Notes under the pieces: generated by a model
What the model was told of the DNA's origin: nothing
The model's input: only the letters and a program-made list of their open reading frames with translations
Databases searched by the model: none
Assembly: GCF_001280425.1 (NCBI RefSeq)
Contig: NZ_LIUF01000001.1
Span: 786,945-850,944, forward strand
From: Haloarcula rubripromontorii
Lineage (GTDB): Archaea; Halobacteriota; Halobacteria; Halobacteriales; Haloarculaceae
Direction of reading: 5' to 3'
DNA: 64,000 nucleotides
Part shown: piece after piece, positions 9,308 to 18,184 of the stretch
Position numbering within the stretch: position 1 is the stretch's first letter
How the letters are laid out: every line of letters begins with the position of its first letter
Translations under genes and position numbers: made by a program

Positions 9308-11091
9308 GCGAAGGCGAACGCCTTACCGAGCTGGCCAAGCGTCGCGGTTTCTACTTCCCCTCTTCGAGCGCCTACGGCGGGGCGGCGGGCTTCTGGACCT
9401 ACGGGCCACAGGGCGCTGCGCTGAAATCGAACATCGAGGACACCTGGCGGGACCGCTATGTCGTCAAAGAGGGGCATCAAGAAATCTCCGCCCCCGACGT
9501 GATGCCCGAGCCTGTCTTCGAGGCGTCGGGGCACCTCGACGGGTTCGACGACATGATTGTCGAGTGCGGCGAGTGTGGCGCGACCCACCGGGCAGACCAC
9601 CTCGTCGAGGATAACACGGACATCGAAGAGGCCGAGTCACTCCCCAACGAGGAGGTGATGGACCTCATCGCCGACCACGGTATCGAGTGTCCTTCCTGTC
9701 ACACGTCGCTTGCCGACCAGCCGGTCGACAACTTCAACCTGATGTTCGAGACGAACATCGGGCCGGGGTCGTCGTCGCCGGGCTATCTCCGCCCGGAGAC
9801 CGCACAGGGCATTTTCGTGGAGTTCCCGCAACTCTCGGAGTACGCCCGCAATCAGCTCCCCTTCGGCGTCGCACAAATCGGGAAGGCCTACCGGAACGAG
9901 ATCTCCCCGCGGAAATCGCTCGTCCGCGTCAGGGAGTTCACCCAGGCCGAACTCGAACACTTCATCGACCCCGAGGAAGACGAACCGCCGCTTGACGAGG
10001 TCGCCGACGTGACGCTCCCGCTGTACTCCGCCGCCGAACAGCAGACCGAAGACGGCGGCCAGCGCGAACTCACCGTTCGTGAGGCCGTCGACGAGGACAT
10101 CATCGAGAGCGTGTGGGTCGCCTACTACCTCGGCGTCTCCAAGGAGTGGTACGAGCGCATCGGCGTCGATATGGACCGCTTCCGCTACCGCCAACATCTG
10201 GCCGGCGAACGCGCCCACTACGCCTCCGACTGCTGGGACGCCGAGAGCGAGGTCGACGGCGACTGGATCGAGATCACAGGCTTCGCCTATCGGGGCGACT
10301 ACGACCTCTCGAAACACGCCGACCACTCCGGCGAGGACTACACGGTGTTCAAGCAGTACGACGAGCCGATCACTGTCGAGCGCGCCACCGTCGACCCCGA
10401 CATGAGCTACCTCGGGCCGGAGTTCGGCGGCGATGCCGGCGCGGTCGCCGACGCACTGGAAGCGCTGGCCGAGCGGAATCCGGACGCCTTCGACGACGAC
10501 GAGGTGACCGTCGAGGTCGGCGGCGAGTCCCACACCGTCCCCGTCGCGGAGACGAACTTCAGCGTCGACGAGGTCACCGAGAACGGCGAACACGTCCGCC
10601 CGCACGTCGTGGAACCCTCCTTCGGCGTGGGCCGCATCATCTACACCGTCCTCGCACATTCCTACGAGACCGACGAGGTCGACGGCGAGGAGCGGACCTA
10701 CCTCGAACTCCCGCCGGAGCAGGCTCCGACCACGGTCGGCGTCTTCCCGCTGATGGACAAGGACGGGATGGGCGAGCTGGCGACCGACATCGCCGACGAC
10801 CTCCGGGCCGCTGGCCTCTCAGTCACCTACGACGACTCCGGGGCCATCGGTCGCCGCTACCGGCGGCAGGACGAGGTCGGAACGCCGTACTGCGTGACTG
10901 TGGATTACGAAAGTCTGGAGGACAGCGAGGCGCAACGCGCCTCGGACAGCGCGAGCGGCGATGAGCCGCGAGCGGGAACAGTCACAGTACGCGAGCGCGA
11001 CACGACCGAGCAGAAGCGGCTTCCCATCGACGGGCTGGCGGAGACGCTCGAACAGCTCAGTACCGGCGACCGCACCTTCGACGACCTGTAG
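9304..11091 (+). CDS. glyS: Glycyl-tRNA synthetase
   Basis: Class II synthetase of the archaeal/eukaryotic alpha-2 type, 595 aa, charging tRNA-Gly. Visible features are the N-terminal signature GFYFPSSSAYGGAAGFWTYG, a zinc-site pair (CGECGATHRADH and CPSCH), motif 2 (GKAYRNEISPRKSLVRVREF), the glycine-pocket stretch TQAELEHF, motif 3 in EPSFGVGRIIY, and a C-terminal anticodon-binding domain (TTVGVFPLMDKD, VGTPYCVTVDYE). The anticodon domain carries an extra Ser/Glu/Ala-rich segment encoded at about 10919-10976 with two hairpin-forming sequences. The gene is followed immediately by the next start codon. Confidence 0.97.
   Translation: MSEGERLTELAKRRGFYFPSSSAYGGAAGFWTYGPQGAALKSNIEDTWRDRYVVKEGHQEISAPDVMPEPVFEASGHLDGFDDMIVECGECGATHRADHLVEDNTDIEEAESLPNEEVMDLIADHGIECPSCHTSLADQPVDNFNLMFETNIGPGSSSPGYLRPETAQGIFVEFPQLSEYARNQLPFGVAQIGKAYRNEISPRKSLVRVREFTQAELEHFIDPEEDEPPLDEVADVTLPLYSAAEQQTEDGGQRELTVREAVDEDIIESVWVAYYLGVSKEWYERIGVDMDRFRYRQHLAGERAHYASDCWDAESEVDGDWIEITGFAYRGDYDLSKHADHSGEDYTVFKQYDEPITVERATVDPDMSYLGPEFGGDAGAVADALEALAERNPDAFDDDEVTVEVGGESHTVPVAETNFSVDEVTENGEHVRPHVVEPSFGVGRIIYTVLAHSYETDEVDGEERTYLELPPEQAPTTVGVFPLMDKDGMGELATDIADDLRAAGLSVTYDDSGAIGRRYRRQDEVGTPYCVTVDYESLEDSEAQRASDSASGDEPRAGTVTVRERDTTEQKRLPIDGLAETLEQLSTGDRTFDDL
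10919..10976 (+). repeat. Hairpin-rich in-frame insertion in glyS
   Basis: Between VDYESL and GTVTVRERD the gene has about 19 extra codons. They contain a perfect palindrome at 10927-10943 (GAGGCGC, AAC, GCGCCTC) and a second hairpin at 10955-10969 (GCGGC, GATGA, GCCGC), with GCGAGCGG occurring on both sides. The encoded residues are low-complexity. It looks like a small repeat that inserted in frame. Confidence 0.45.
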
Positions 11092-11682
11092 ATGGCCGAC
11101 GAGGTATCCCGGCGGCTCGTCCACGTCACTGGCGCGGCGGTCCCGCTGGCCCACCTTGGCTGGCCGGACTTGATTACGTGGCGCGTCGTGCAGGGGTTCC
11201 TGGCCGTGGCGCTGGTCGTCGTCATCGTTCTCGAAGCCGTGCGGCTGACGACCGGGCTGGACTGGGTGGTGTACGACCGGCTCACCCGCGAGTACGAGCA
11301 GGACAACCCCGCCGGCTACGCGCTGTACATCGTCGGGATAGCTATCGTCGCCTTCGCCGTGAGACTACCGAGCATGACCGAGACGATTGCAGTCCCGGCA
11401 ATGTTGATGCTCGCTATCGGGGACCCAATCAGCGGCCTGCTGGGGTCCAGCGATGCCAGCAACATCAAACAGGCCTGGGTCCTGCTGGTGATGTTCGGCG
11501 TCTGCACGCTGCTCGCCGCTCCGTTCGTCCCGCCTGCCGCCGCCGTGCTGGGCGGTGTCGCGGCGACGTTCGCCGACGGCGTCAAGCCCCGGGTCGCTGG
11601 CTACGTCGTCGACGACAACTTCTCGATTCCGGTACTGGGCGCGCTGGCGATGTGGGTCGGCGTCCAGTACCTCCCGTTCTGA
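11092..11682 (+). CDS. Dolichol-kinase-like / CTP-transferase-family membrane protein
   Basis: The 196-aa product has about five to six hydrophobic helices and motifs of the dolichol kinase/phosphatidate cytidylyltransferase-like group (RRLVHVTGAAVPL at the start, LAIGDPISGLLG and GGVAATFADGVKPR in the last half). Haloarchaea need such an activity to make or recycle dolichol phosphate, the lipid carrier for N-glycosylation; that role is inferred from the family. The ATG directly follows the glyS stop, suggesting one transcript from 8462. Confidence 0.78.
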   Translation: MADEVSRRLVHVTGAAVPLAHLGWPDLITWRVVQGFLAVALVVVIVLEAVRLTTGLDWVVYDRLTREYEQDNPAGYALYIVGIAIVAFAVRLPSMTETIAVPAMLMLAIGDPISGLLGSSDASNIKQAWVLLVMFGVCTLLAAPFVPPAAAVLGGVAATFADGVKPRVAGYVVDDNFSIPVLGALAMWVGVQYLPF

Positions 11683-11749
11683 CCGGCTACCGTTCACTTT
11701 CACCGCGGTATCTGAACCCTTAACCACCGGCGGGACGAACACGTGGGTA

Positions 11750-14236
11750 ATGGCGACCACCGACGCCGGTGGCGAACACGTCGAACGCCCGCTGGTGACG
11801 CCGGAGTTCCTGGAGAACCGCCGCTACCAGACCGAACTGGCGGAGACGGCGAGTGGCGACCACACGCTCGTCTGTCTCCCGACCGGGCTGGGCAAGACGA
11901 CGGTTTCGCTGCTGGTGACCGCCGAGCGACTCCACGCCGTCGGCGGGAAGTCGCTCATGCTGGCCCCGACGAAGCCGCTGGTCCAGCAACACGCCGAGTT
12001 CTACCGCGAGGCCCTCGAACTCGACGACGAGGAGGTCGTCGTGTTCACCGGCGAGGTCCGGCCCGACGACCGCGCCGCCCTCTGGGAGGACGCCCGAATC
12101 GTCATCGCGACGCCGCAGGTCGTCGAGAACGACCTCGTCGGCAACCGCATCTCCCTTACCGACGTGACTCACTGTACCTTCGACGAGTGCCACCGCGCGA
12201 CCGGCGACTACGCCTACAACTACATCGCCGACCGCTACCACGCTGACGCCGAGGACCCGCTCGTGACGGGGATGAGCGCCTCGCCCGGCGACGACGAGGA
12301 GGCGATACTCGAAGTGTGTGAGAACCTCGGGCTGTCCGAGGTGGCGGTGATGACCGAGGACGACGCCGACGTGGCCGAGTACACCCACGACACGAGCGTC
12401 GACTGGAACCGCATCGAACTGCCCGAGGTCGTCGTCGAGATTCGGGACGCGATAAACGAGGTCATTCAGGACCGGCTGGCGCAGTTGAAAGAGTTGGGCG
12501 TGACGAACAAGTCCTCGGCGGACATCTCCGAACGGGAGATTCAGGGGATGCAGGCCGAACTCCGGAAGCTGATGGACAACGACCAGAGCGAGGGGTACCA
12601 GGGGATGAGCCTGCTCGCGGAGGTACGGAAGCTCCGAACCGCCGTCACCTACGTCGAGACCCAGAGCGTCGAGTCCCTGCGGCGGTACTTCGAGCGCCTG
12701 AAGGAGGCCGCCCGCTCGTCGGGCGCGTCGAAGGCCGACCAGCGCCTCGTCAGCGAGCCGAAGGTCCGCGAGGCGATGCGCAAAGCCGAGTCCTACGACG
12801 ATCTCCACCCGAAGTTCCGCCAGACCCGGATGTTGCTCGCGGAGACGCTGGGCATCGAGAACGGCGAGCGCGTCATCGTGTTCACCGAGTCACGGGACAC
12901 CGCCGAGACGCTCGTGGACTTCCTCTCGGACCACTTCACGACACAGAAGTTCGTCGGGCAAAGCGACACCGACGGCAGCGAGGGGATGACACAGACCCAG
13001 CAACAGGAGACGCTGGATCGGTTCCGGAGCGGCGAGTTCGAGGTACTCGTCTCCACCTCCGTCGCCGAGGAGGGGCTAGACGTACCCGAGGTCGACCTCG
13101 TCCTGTTCTACGAGCCGGTGCCGACCGCGATTCGGGCTATCCAGCGCAAGGGCCGGACCGGCCGACAGGCCGAGGGCCGGGTTGTCGTCCTGCTGGCCGA
13201 GGACACCCGCGACGAGGCGTACTTCTGGAAGGCCCGCAACGACCAGAAGCGGATGAAACGCGAGCTGAACGAACTCAAGAGCGTCGCTGGGGAACTGGAG
13301 GCCCGGCTCGACCAGACCGGCCTCGACGAGTACGAAGGCGAAGCGGGGGGCGCTTCGGGTGGAACGGAAAACGAAGAAACCGCCACACGGCAGTCTGATT
13401 CCACTGGAAACGGGAGGGGTAGCACAGCTAACAAGTCAGCCGAGGAGAGAGACGGGCAAGCCGGACTGGACGCGTTCGCGGACGACTCGTCGGAAGCCGA
13501 CGACGACTCTCCCAGTAGCGAGGGGGATACCACGACGCCGGACGAGGGAACGGTCGCTACTGCCGGCCGCGATGACGAGGACGACCCCGTCGAGATCGTC
13601 GCCGACCAGCGGGAACTCGACTCGAACATCGCGCGGGACCTCTCGACCCGGGAGGGCGTGGAGACTCGACTCGAAACGCTGGCCGTCGGCGACTACGTTC
13701 TCTCGGACCGCGTCGTTGTCGAGCGCAAGACCGTCGCCGACTTCATGGACACGCTGACGGGCGGGGACCGGTCGATGTTCGAGCAGGTCGGGGACGCCGC
13801 GCGAAACTACGGCCGGCCCGTCGTCATCATCGAAGGCGAGGATCTCTTCGGCGCGCGCAACGTTCACCACAAGGCGATTCAGGGCGCACTCGCGTCGCTG
13901 GCGGTCGATTTCGGCGCGAGCGTGTTACGGACCAGCGGCGAGGACGAGACCGCTGACCTGCTGGAGGTCATCGCCGAACGGGAGCAGGAGGTGGCCGACC
14001 GTGAGGTGAGCGTCCACGGCGAGAAACAGTCGAAGACGCTCCCCGAGCAACAGGAGTACGTCGTCGCCGCCATCGCCGAAGTCGGCCCGGTGACCGCGCG
14101 CACGCTGCTGGACGCCTTCGGCAGCGTCGAGGCAGTGATGACCGCCGATAAAGAAGCCCTGCTAGAGGTGTCCGGTATCGGTGACGTAACCGCCGACCGG
14201 ATTCGAGAAGTCATCGCCAGCGACTACGCGCCGTAG
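11750..14236 (+). CDS. hef: Hef helicase-nuclease (XPF/FANCM-like)
   Basis: A structure-specific repair enzyme acting at stalled replication forks, 828 aa. The helicase half (about 1-520) has LPTGLGKTT (motif I), FDECHRA (II), GMSASPG (III) and QRKGRTGRQ (VI). A Gly/Ser/Thr/Asp-rich linker at about 525-605 joins an XPF-type nuclease with ADQRELDS, GDYVLSD and VERKTVADF. The C-terminal (HhH)2 region includes LLDAFGSVEAV and VSGIGDVTADRI. The ATG at 11750 has a CTTAAC promoter-like word 28 nt upstream; longer in-frame extensions overlap the previous gene in a different frame and are unlikely. The linker carries ORB-like sequences. Its 3' end faces the next gene with an 8-bp gap. Confidence 0.95.
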   Translation: MATTDAGGEHVERPLVTPEFLENRRYQTELAETASGDHTLVCLPTGLGKTTVSLLVTAERLHAVGGKSLMLAPTKPLVQQHAEFYREALELDDEEVVVFTGEVRPDDRAALWEDARIVIATPQVVENDLVGNRISLTDVTHCTFDECHRATGDYAYNYIADRYHADAEDPLVTGMSASPGDDEEAILEVCENLGLSEVAVMTEDDADVAEYTHDTSVDWNRIELPEVVVEIRDAINEVIQDRLAQLKELGVTNKSSADISEREIQGMQAELRKLMDNDQSEGYQGMSLLAEVRKLRTAVTYVETQSVESLRRYFERLKEAARSSGASKADQRLVSEPKVREAMRKAESYDDLHPKFRQTRMLLAETLGIENGERVIVFTESRDTAETLVDFLSDHFTTQKFVGQSDTDGSEGMTQTQQQETLDRFRSGEFEVLVSTSVAEEGLDVPEVDLVLFYEPVPTAIRAIQRKGRTGRQAEGRVVVLLAEDTRDEAYFWKARNDQKRMKRELNELKSVAGELEARLDQTGLDEYEGEAGGASGGTENEETATRQSDSTGNGRGSTANKSAEERDGQAGLDAFADDSSEADDDSPSSEGDTTTPDEGTVATAGRDDEDDPVEIVADQRELDSNIARDLSTREGVETRLETLAVGDYVLSDRVVVERKTVADFMDTLTGGDRSMFEQVGDAARNYGRPVVIIEGEDLFGARNVHHKAIQGALASLAVDFGASVLRTSGEDETADLLEVIAEREQEVADREVSVHGEKQSKTLPEQQEYVVAAIAEVGPVTARTLLDAFGSVEAVMTADKEALLEVSGIGDVTADRIREVIASDYAP
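13351..13420 (+). promoter_or_regulatory. Inverted pair of ORB-like boxes inside the hef linker
   Basis: 13399-13420 reads TTCCACTGGAAACG followed by GGAGGGGT. It matches the origin box at 18687 except for one C/T change, one extra base and a G/A change. 13351-13365 read on the other strand is GTTCCACCCGAAGCG, a degenerate box without the G tract. The codons used (GGA, AAC, GGG, AGG, GGT) are unusual for this gene. Orc1 binding is only a hypothesis. Confidence 0.35.
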
Positions 14237-14244
14237 CGGTCCGT

Positions 14245-15057
14245 TCAGAACCGCGTCGCATCCAGCGCTTCTGCCGCTTCTCGGGCCGCCTGCAGATGTT
14301 CGCGAGCCTCGCGTGGGTTCTCGGTGGCCGCGGCGCGCTCGGCGAAGCGGTGAACCGTCTCTGCCAGTAGCGCAGACGCCGCATCGAGATTGGCTTCAAT
14401 ATCGCCGGTGTGACTATCGGTTGTCCGGGTCTGTCGAGCGGAAACAGGGGGGTTCTGTGTCGCTGTCCCACGCGGCTGGTCGTTGGCAGTTCGGCCGCTA
14501 GGCTCCGACGACGCATCTGTTCGAGCAGTCTGTGGCGCTGTCTTCGAGTGGTCGGACGGCTGGGTCGACTGGTCACCCCCCGCTTCGGGTGGAGCGGCCG
14601 AATTGGGTGTCGACGCCGTCGGTTCGGCGGGAGACTGTGAAGCGGTGTCGGGCTGGGTGTGTGCGGTCTCCTGCTGTGCGTGTTCCTCCGTCGCGTCCGC
14701 CGCATTCTCGGCTGTGTCCGCGTCAGCATCGCCGAACTGGACGCGGGCCTCGTCGCTGGGGTCGGCAACCTCGATCTGGTCGCCGTCGTCGGCCTGATCT
14801 TCCTGACCGTCGGCATCCGAGGCCTCCGCGCCGTTTTCCTGTGCGTCACGGGCGACCGGCTTCTGGCAGGTGGGGCAGAACTCCTGGCCGTCGTAGCGGA
14901 AGATAGGGTCGCCGCAGTCGCTGCAGTGGGCGTTGGTCATCGTTGCGCCCTTCAACAGGAGTTCGCTCATCTGCTCGGTCGCCGCACGGTTTTCTTCCTC
15001 CTTCTCGAACTTCTCGCGGAGTTTCTCTCGCTCGGCTTCCTTGTCGAAGTCAGTCAT
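14245..15057 (-). CDS. Zinc-ribbon protein of the Sjogren autoantigen-1 (SSSCA1/p27) family
   Basis: The product has 270 aa. The N-terminus is a charged helix (FDKEAEREKLREKFEKEEEN) followed by MSELLLKGATMTNAHCSDCG and CPTCQKP, the CxxC/CxxC zinc ribbon typical of the family. The centre (about 80-200) is Asp/Ala/Thr/Gln-rich and probably disordered. The C-terminus (LDAASALLAETVHRFAERAA, then REAREHLQAAREAAEAL) is helical. The ATG at 15057 starts the conserved helix; longer versions would overlap the divergent mdh gene. The family has no settled biochemical function. Confidence 0.82.
   Translation of the reverse strand: MTDFDKEAEREKLREKFEKEEENRAATEQMSELLLKGATMTNAHCSDCGDPIFRYDGQEFCPTCQKPVARDAQENGAEASDADGQEDQADDGDQIEVADPSDEARVQFGDADADTAENAADATEEHAQQETAHTQPDTASQSPAEPTASTPNSAAPPEAGGDQSTQPSDHSKTAPQTARTDASSEPSGRTANDQPRGTATQNPPVSARQTRTTDSHTGDIEANLDAASALLAETVHRFAERAAATENPREAREHLQAAREAAEALDATRF
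14574..14595 (-). promoter_or_regulatory. Weak ORB-like sequence in the linker of the zinc-ribbon gene
   Basis: On the minus strand it reads GCTCCACCCGAAGCGGGGGG then TG, about 17 of 22 positions like the origin boxes, including the G tract. It may be a chance match in a Pro/Gly/Ala-coding linker. Confidence 0.2.
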
Positions 15058-15149
15058 ACGTGTCACAACGCCACGGGGCTGAAAACAGTTTACGGGTGCG
15101 AGACGCCGATACTGGCTGAACGATCCGCGGCGGAATCGGGGTTTCGACA

Positions 15150-15158
15150 CGTTTAACG
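15150..15158 (+). promoter_or_regulatory. Promoter element of mdh
   Basis: ACGTTTAAC is centred about 30 nt before the ATG at 15185, the position of a TATA box for a nearly leaderless transcript. Confidence 0.5.
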
Positions 15159-15184
15159 TTCGCGCCCGAGCCTTTTCGAATGGT

Positions 15185-16099
15185 ATGACAAAGGTAAGCG
15201 TAGTCGGCGCAGCCGGTACGGTCGGCGCAGCCGCAGGGTACAACATCGCGCTCCGTGACATCGCTGATGAAGTCGTTTTCGTTGACATCCCCGATAAGGA
15301 AGACGACACGGTCGGGCAGGCCGCTGACACGAACCACGGCATCGCCTACGACTCGAACACGCGCGTTCGCCAGGGCGGCTACGAGGACACCGCCGGCTCC
15401 GACGTGGTCGTCATCACGGCCGGCATCCCGCGCCAGCCGGGCCAGACCCGCATCGACCTCGCGGGCGACAACGCGCCGATCATGGAAGACATCCAGTCCT
15501 CACTGGACGAACACAACGACGACTACATCTCGCTGACCACCTCGAACCCCGTCGACCTGCTCAACCGCCACCTCTACGAGGCCGGCGACCGCTCGCGCGA
15601 GCAGGTCATCGGCTTCGGCGGCCGCCTCGACTCCGCGCGGTTCCGCTACGTACTGAGCGAGGAGTTCGACGCGCCAGTGCAGAACGTCGAAGGGACAATT
15701 CTCGGGGAACACGGCGACGCACAGGTTCCCGTATTCTCGAAAGTCCGCGTCGACGGCACCGACCCCGAGTTCAGCGATGACGAGAAGGAGCAACTGCTGG
15801 GCGACCTCCAGGAGTCCGCGATGGACGTCATCGAGCGCAAGGGCGCGACCGAGTGGGGGCCGGCCCGCGGCGTCGCTCACATGGTCGAGGCCATCCTCCA
15901 CGACACCGGCGAAGTGCTACCGGCCTCGGTCAAGCTGGATGGCGAGTTCGGACACGAAGACACTGCTTTCGGCGTCCCGGTCCGTCTCGGGAGCAACGGC
16001 GTCGAAGAAATCGTCGAGTGGGACCTCGACGACTACGAGCAGGACCTGATGGCAGACGCTGCAGAGAAACTCTCTGACCAGTACGACAAAATCTCGTAA
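15185..16099 (+). CDS. mdh: Malate dehydrogenase (LDH-like tetrameric type)
   Basis: NAD-dependent interconversion of malate and oxaloacetate in the citric acid cycle, cytoplasmic. The product has 304 aa. Visible motifs are the Rossmann loop [13 protein letters not shown], the NAD-specific acidic residue in [11 protein letters not shown], the substrate-binding [13 protein letters not shown] (with the Arg of the mobile loop), [21 protein letters not shown] and the catalytic His in [14 protein letters not shown]. It appears nearly identical to the structurally characterised Haloarcula marismortui enzyme, which is the main basis for the genus assignment. A T8 run follows the gene. Confidence 0.98.
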   Translation: MTKVSVVGAAGTVGAAAGYNIALRDIADEVVFVDIPDKEDDTVGQAADTNHGIAYDSNTRVRQGGYEDTAGSDVVVITAGIPRQPGQTRIDLAGDNAPIMEDIQSSLDEHNDDYISLTTSNPVDLLNRHLYEAGDRSREQVIGFGGRLDSARFRYVLSEEFDAPVQNVEGTILGEHGDAQVPVFSKVRVDGTDPEFSDDEKEQLLGDLQESAMDVIERKGATEWGPARGVAHMVEAILHDTGEVLPASVKLDGEFGHEDTAFGVPVRLGSNGVEEIVEWDLDDYEQDLMADAAEKLSDQYDKIS

Positions 16100-16142
16100 C
16101 CCGGTACCGCGAACTTTCGGGACTGACGCCGTCCCGGACTGC

Positions 16143-16150
16143 TTTTTTTT
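16143..16150 (+). terminator. T8 terminator after mdh
   Basis: A run of eight T residues 44 nt after the mdh stop in GC-rich DNA. Poly-T tracts are the usual archaeal intrinsic termination signal. Confidence 0.65.
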
Positions 16151-16209
16151 GCTGTCGTCGTAAGAGACGTAGCTGTAACTGCGAGTCGCCCGCTGACGGT
16201 CCGCGATGG

Positions 16210-16335
16210 TTACGCGGGGTCGTCCTGGTCGTCAAGCAGATCGCTGTCGCGCCCGTCGTCGTCGATATCAGCACCGAGGAGTGACGCCCACTCTTCGAGG
16301 TGTGACTCCGATGTCGAGAGTTCTCGGTGGCTCAT
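16210..16335 (-). CDS. Very small acidic protein with a good promoter
   Basis: The 41-aa frame begins MSHRELSTSESHLEEW and ends with an Asp-rich tail. The composition is that of a halophilic soluble protein, and a TATATAATA-type box lies 30 nt upstream of the ATG, so it is probably transcribed. I recognise no family. It lies between mdh and arvC and is too short for most gene callers. Confidence 0.5.
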   Translation of the reverse strand: MSHRELSTSESHLEEWASLLGADIDDDGRDSDLLDDQDDPA

Positions 16336-16360
16336 GGCGTTATCGGTAGCATCCACGGCA

Positions 16361-16370
16361 TATTATATAA
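16361..16370 (-). promoter_or_regulatory. TATA box for the small gene at 16210-16335
   Basis: TTATATAATA on the minus strand, centred 30 nt before the ATG at 16335. It is the best TATA match in this part of the window. Confidence 0.55.
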
Positions 16371-16468
16371 TGGTTGTGCCCGCATTGATACTCAATGGTG
16401 TATGGAGCGGTTCTACGGGGCAATTCGGGGTTAGCGAATCAGTAAAATCGACGAGAAGCCCGCACCGA

Positions 16469-17155
16469 TCACTCGGAGCGGATGGTTTCCGGGACCTGAA
16501 TCGAGTAGTGGCCGTCCTCCTGCAGCGCGATGATGTACTCCTCGCGGTCGTACAACTCCATCAGGTTCAGTTCGTACTGGCCGGGTTCCAGTACTTTGAT
16601 CGACTCGAACTGGTCGTTGAGTTCCGCTCGGAGTTCCTCCAGATCGGGGCGGTCCTCGCTGTCAGGCTCGGCCGGTGGGTCGGGGTCGGCACCGACGGGA
16701 CGGAACTGGTGTTCGGATTCGGACGCCGACGGGACGTTCGACGGAAGTTCGTCCGGCTCGACGACGTCCCCACGGGCGCTGGCCTGTGCCGAGTCTTCAG
16801 TCACAGACGGGCGGTCAGGTTCGGTCGACGGCGAGCCGGACGTGTGGGATGGGTCACTCGGCTGCGGGTCAGCCGACCGGTCGGCGTCGAAATGTGACTG
16901 CTCGGCGTCCCGGTCCCCGTCCGTAGCGGAACCGCTGACGAAGTCTCTCACCGAGGCAGCGGTTTTGCCAACGGTGCGGGCGACAGTACTGTCAGGTCCC
17001 GGTGGTTCCGGTGGCTCGGCGTCCGGGGTCTCGGAGATGTCGGCCCCTTCGGGCTGATACTGGAACTTGTTCCCGCCGCAGTTGGGACAGCCCGAGAGCA
17101 TCTCCTTCGACCCGTCGTCGAAGCCACGGCCACACTCCGTACACTGGTGGGGCAT
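16469..17155 (-). CDS. arvC: ArvC/OapC family zinc-ribbon protein
   Basis: The product has 228 aa. The N-terminal zinc ribbon (CTECGRGFDDGSKEMLSGCP, then NCGG) is followed by a long Ser/Asp/Pro-rich linker (about 35-160) and a conserved C-terminal domain (LEELRAELNDQFESIKVLEP, then GQYELNLMELYDREEYI). It is the third gene of the arvA-arvB-arvC operon (start overlaps the arvB stop by 1 nt). The same genes were named oapABC for their position beside the haloarchaeal origin, and arvABC after the GTPase was linked to extracellular-vesicle formation. The role of ArvC itself is inferred from the operon. Confidence 0.85.
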   Translation of the reverse strand: MPHQCTECGRGFDDGSKEMLSGCPNCGGNKFQYQPEGADISETPDAEPPEPPGPDSTVARTVGKTAASVRDFVSGSATDGDRDAEQSHFDADRSADPQPSDPSHTSGSPSTEPDRPSVTEDSAQASARGDVVEPDELPSNVPSASESEHQFRPVGADPDPPAEPDSEDRPDLEELRAELNDQFESIKVLEPGQYELNLMELYDREEYIIALQEDGHYSIQVPETIRSE

Positions 17156-17538
17156 TATTTCCGGGAGACGAGGGCGCTGATGAGCGTTTCGTCCTTGTGG
17201 AGCGTCTCTATCTGGTTCGCCGGCCCGATGACAGTGAGCTTCTGGGTCGACTGCTTGCCCATCAGCCGGTCGAGGATGCTGGCGTCGGCGGCCTCGGACT
17301 TGGGGTAGGTCTCGATCTCGATGCCGTTGAACTCGTCTGGGCTGATTTCGGTCATCGTCACTTCGATGAGCCGGGACTCCTCGTCAGGGGAGAGCCCCTC
17401 TTCGAGGATGACGATGTTGCCGTCACGAACCCCGTCGAGAATCATTCGGATCTTCTCCATCGAAGCCAGCCCGGCCATTCGTTCGCCGCTGATGAGGTCG
17501 ATCTGGACGCCGTCGTCTGGGTCTTTGACTTCCGCCAT
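17155..17538 (-). CDS. arvB: ArvB/OapB family protein (DUF2073)
   Basis: A 127-aa soluble protein containing SGERMAGLASMEKIRMILDG, IVILEEGLSPDEESRLIEVT and ILDRLMGKQSTQKLTVIGPA, diagnostic of the DUF2073 family, which is almost always next to the Era-like GTPase. It lies 4 nt downstream of arvA and overlaps arvC, so one transcript carries all three. It probably acts as a GTPase partner; no catalytic motif is visible. Confidence 0.88.
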   Translation of the reverse strand: MAEVKDPDDGVQIDLISGERMAGLASMEKIRMILDGVRDGNIVILEEGLSPDEESRLIEVTMTEISPDEFNGIEIETYPKSEAADASILDRLMGKQSTQKLTVIGPANQIETLHKDETLISALVSRK

Positions 17539-17542
17539 TATA

Positions 17543-18184
17543 TCACCCGAAGTACTCCGCTATTTTGTCGTAGACTTCGTCCATGTTGTCTCCCTCAAGC
17601 GCTGATAGCGGAATCGTCTCGTGCTGGGGGTATGCGTTTCGGATGCGCTGGACCGAAGACTCTTCGAGGTCGATCTTGTTCGCGAGGATCAACACCGGAA
17701 GGTCCTGGCTCTCGATGATGCCAATGAGCATGGTGTTGACCTGCGTGAACGGATCGGTCGCAGAGTCAAGTACGTAAATGACACCATCGACATCCTCGCG
17801 GAGCCAGTGCATCGCTTCAGCGACGCCTTCGGTCGCTTCACGGGAGCGACGGACGGCGTCGTCTTTCTCCATGTCGTGTTCAAGGAACTCGGTGTAATCG
17901 ACTTTCGTCGTCACGCCGGGCGTGTCGACGATGTCGATTGTCACTTTCTTCCCGTCGCGTTCTATCTCGACGTTCTCCTTTCGGCGCGCACGACGAGTCT
18001 CGTGTGGAACGTGACTTTCCGGGCCGACAGCATCGCCGGTCCAATCGCGTGCAATACGGTTCGCCAGTGTCGTCTTGCCGGCGTTCGGCGGGCCGTAAAT
18101 CCCGATACGCTTCGGGTCCTCTTCGGAGAACAGCGTCGATGCCGCGCGTGAAATACTATCTTTGAGGTTTGTTAACAATCCCAT
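17543..18184 (-). CDS. arvA: Era-like small GTPase ArvA/OapA
   Basis: The product has 213 aa. The N-terminal amphipathic helix MGLLTNLKDSISRAASTLF is followed by the G domain: G1 GPPNAGKTT, G3 DTPGV, G4 NKID, G5 SALEGD. In Haloferax volcanii this small GTPase is needed for extracellular-vesicle formation, which suggests that the N-terminal helix acts at the membrane. It is the first gene of arvABC and is transcribed away from the origin region that begins right at its 5' end, so its promoter lies inside the origin. Confidence 0.93.
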   Translation of the reverse strand: MGLLTNLKDSISRAASTLFSEEDPKRIGIYGPPNAGKTTLANRIARDWTGDAVGPESHVPHETRRARRKENVEIERDGKKVTIDIVDTPGVTTKVDYTEFLEHDMEKDDAVRRSREATEGVAEAMHWLREDVDGVIYVLDSATDPFTQVNTMLIGIIESQDLPVLILANKIDLEESSVQRIRNAYPQHETIPLSALEGDNMDEVYDKIAEYFG

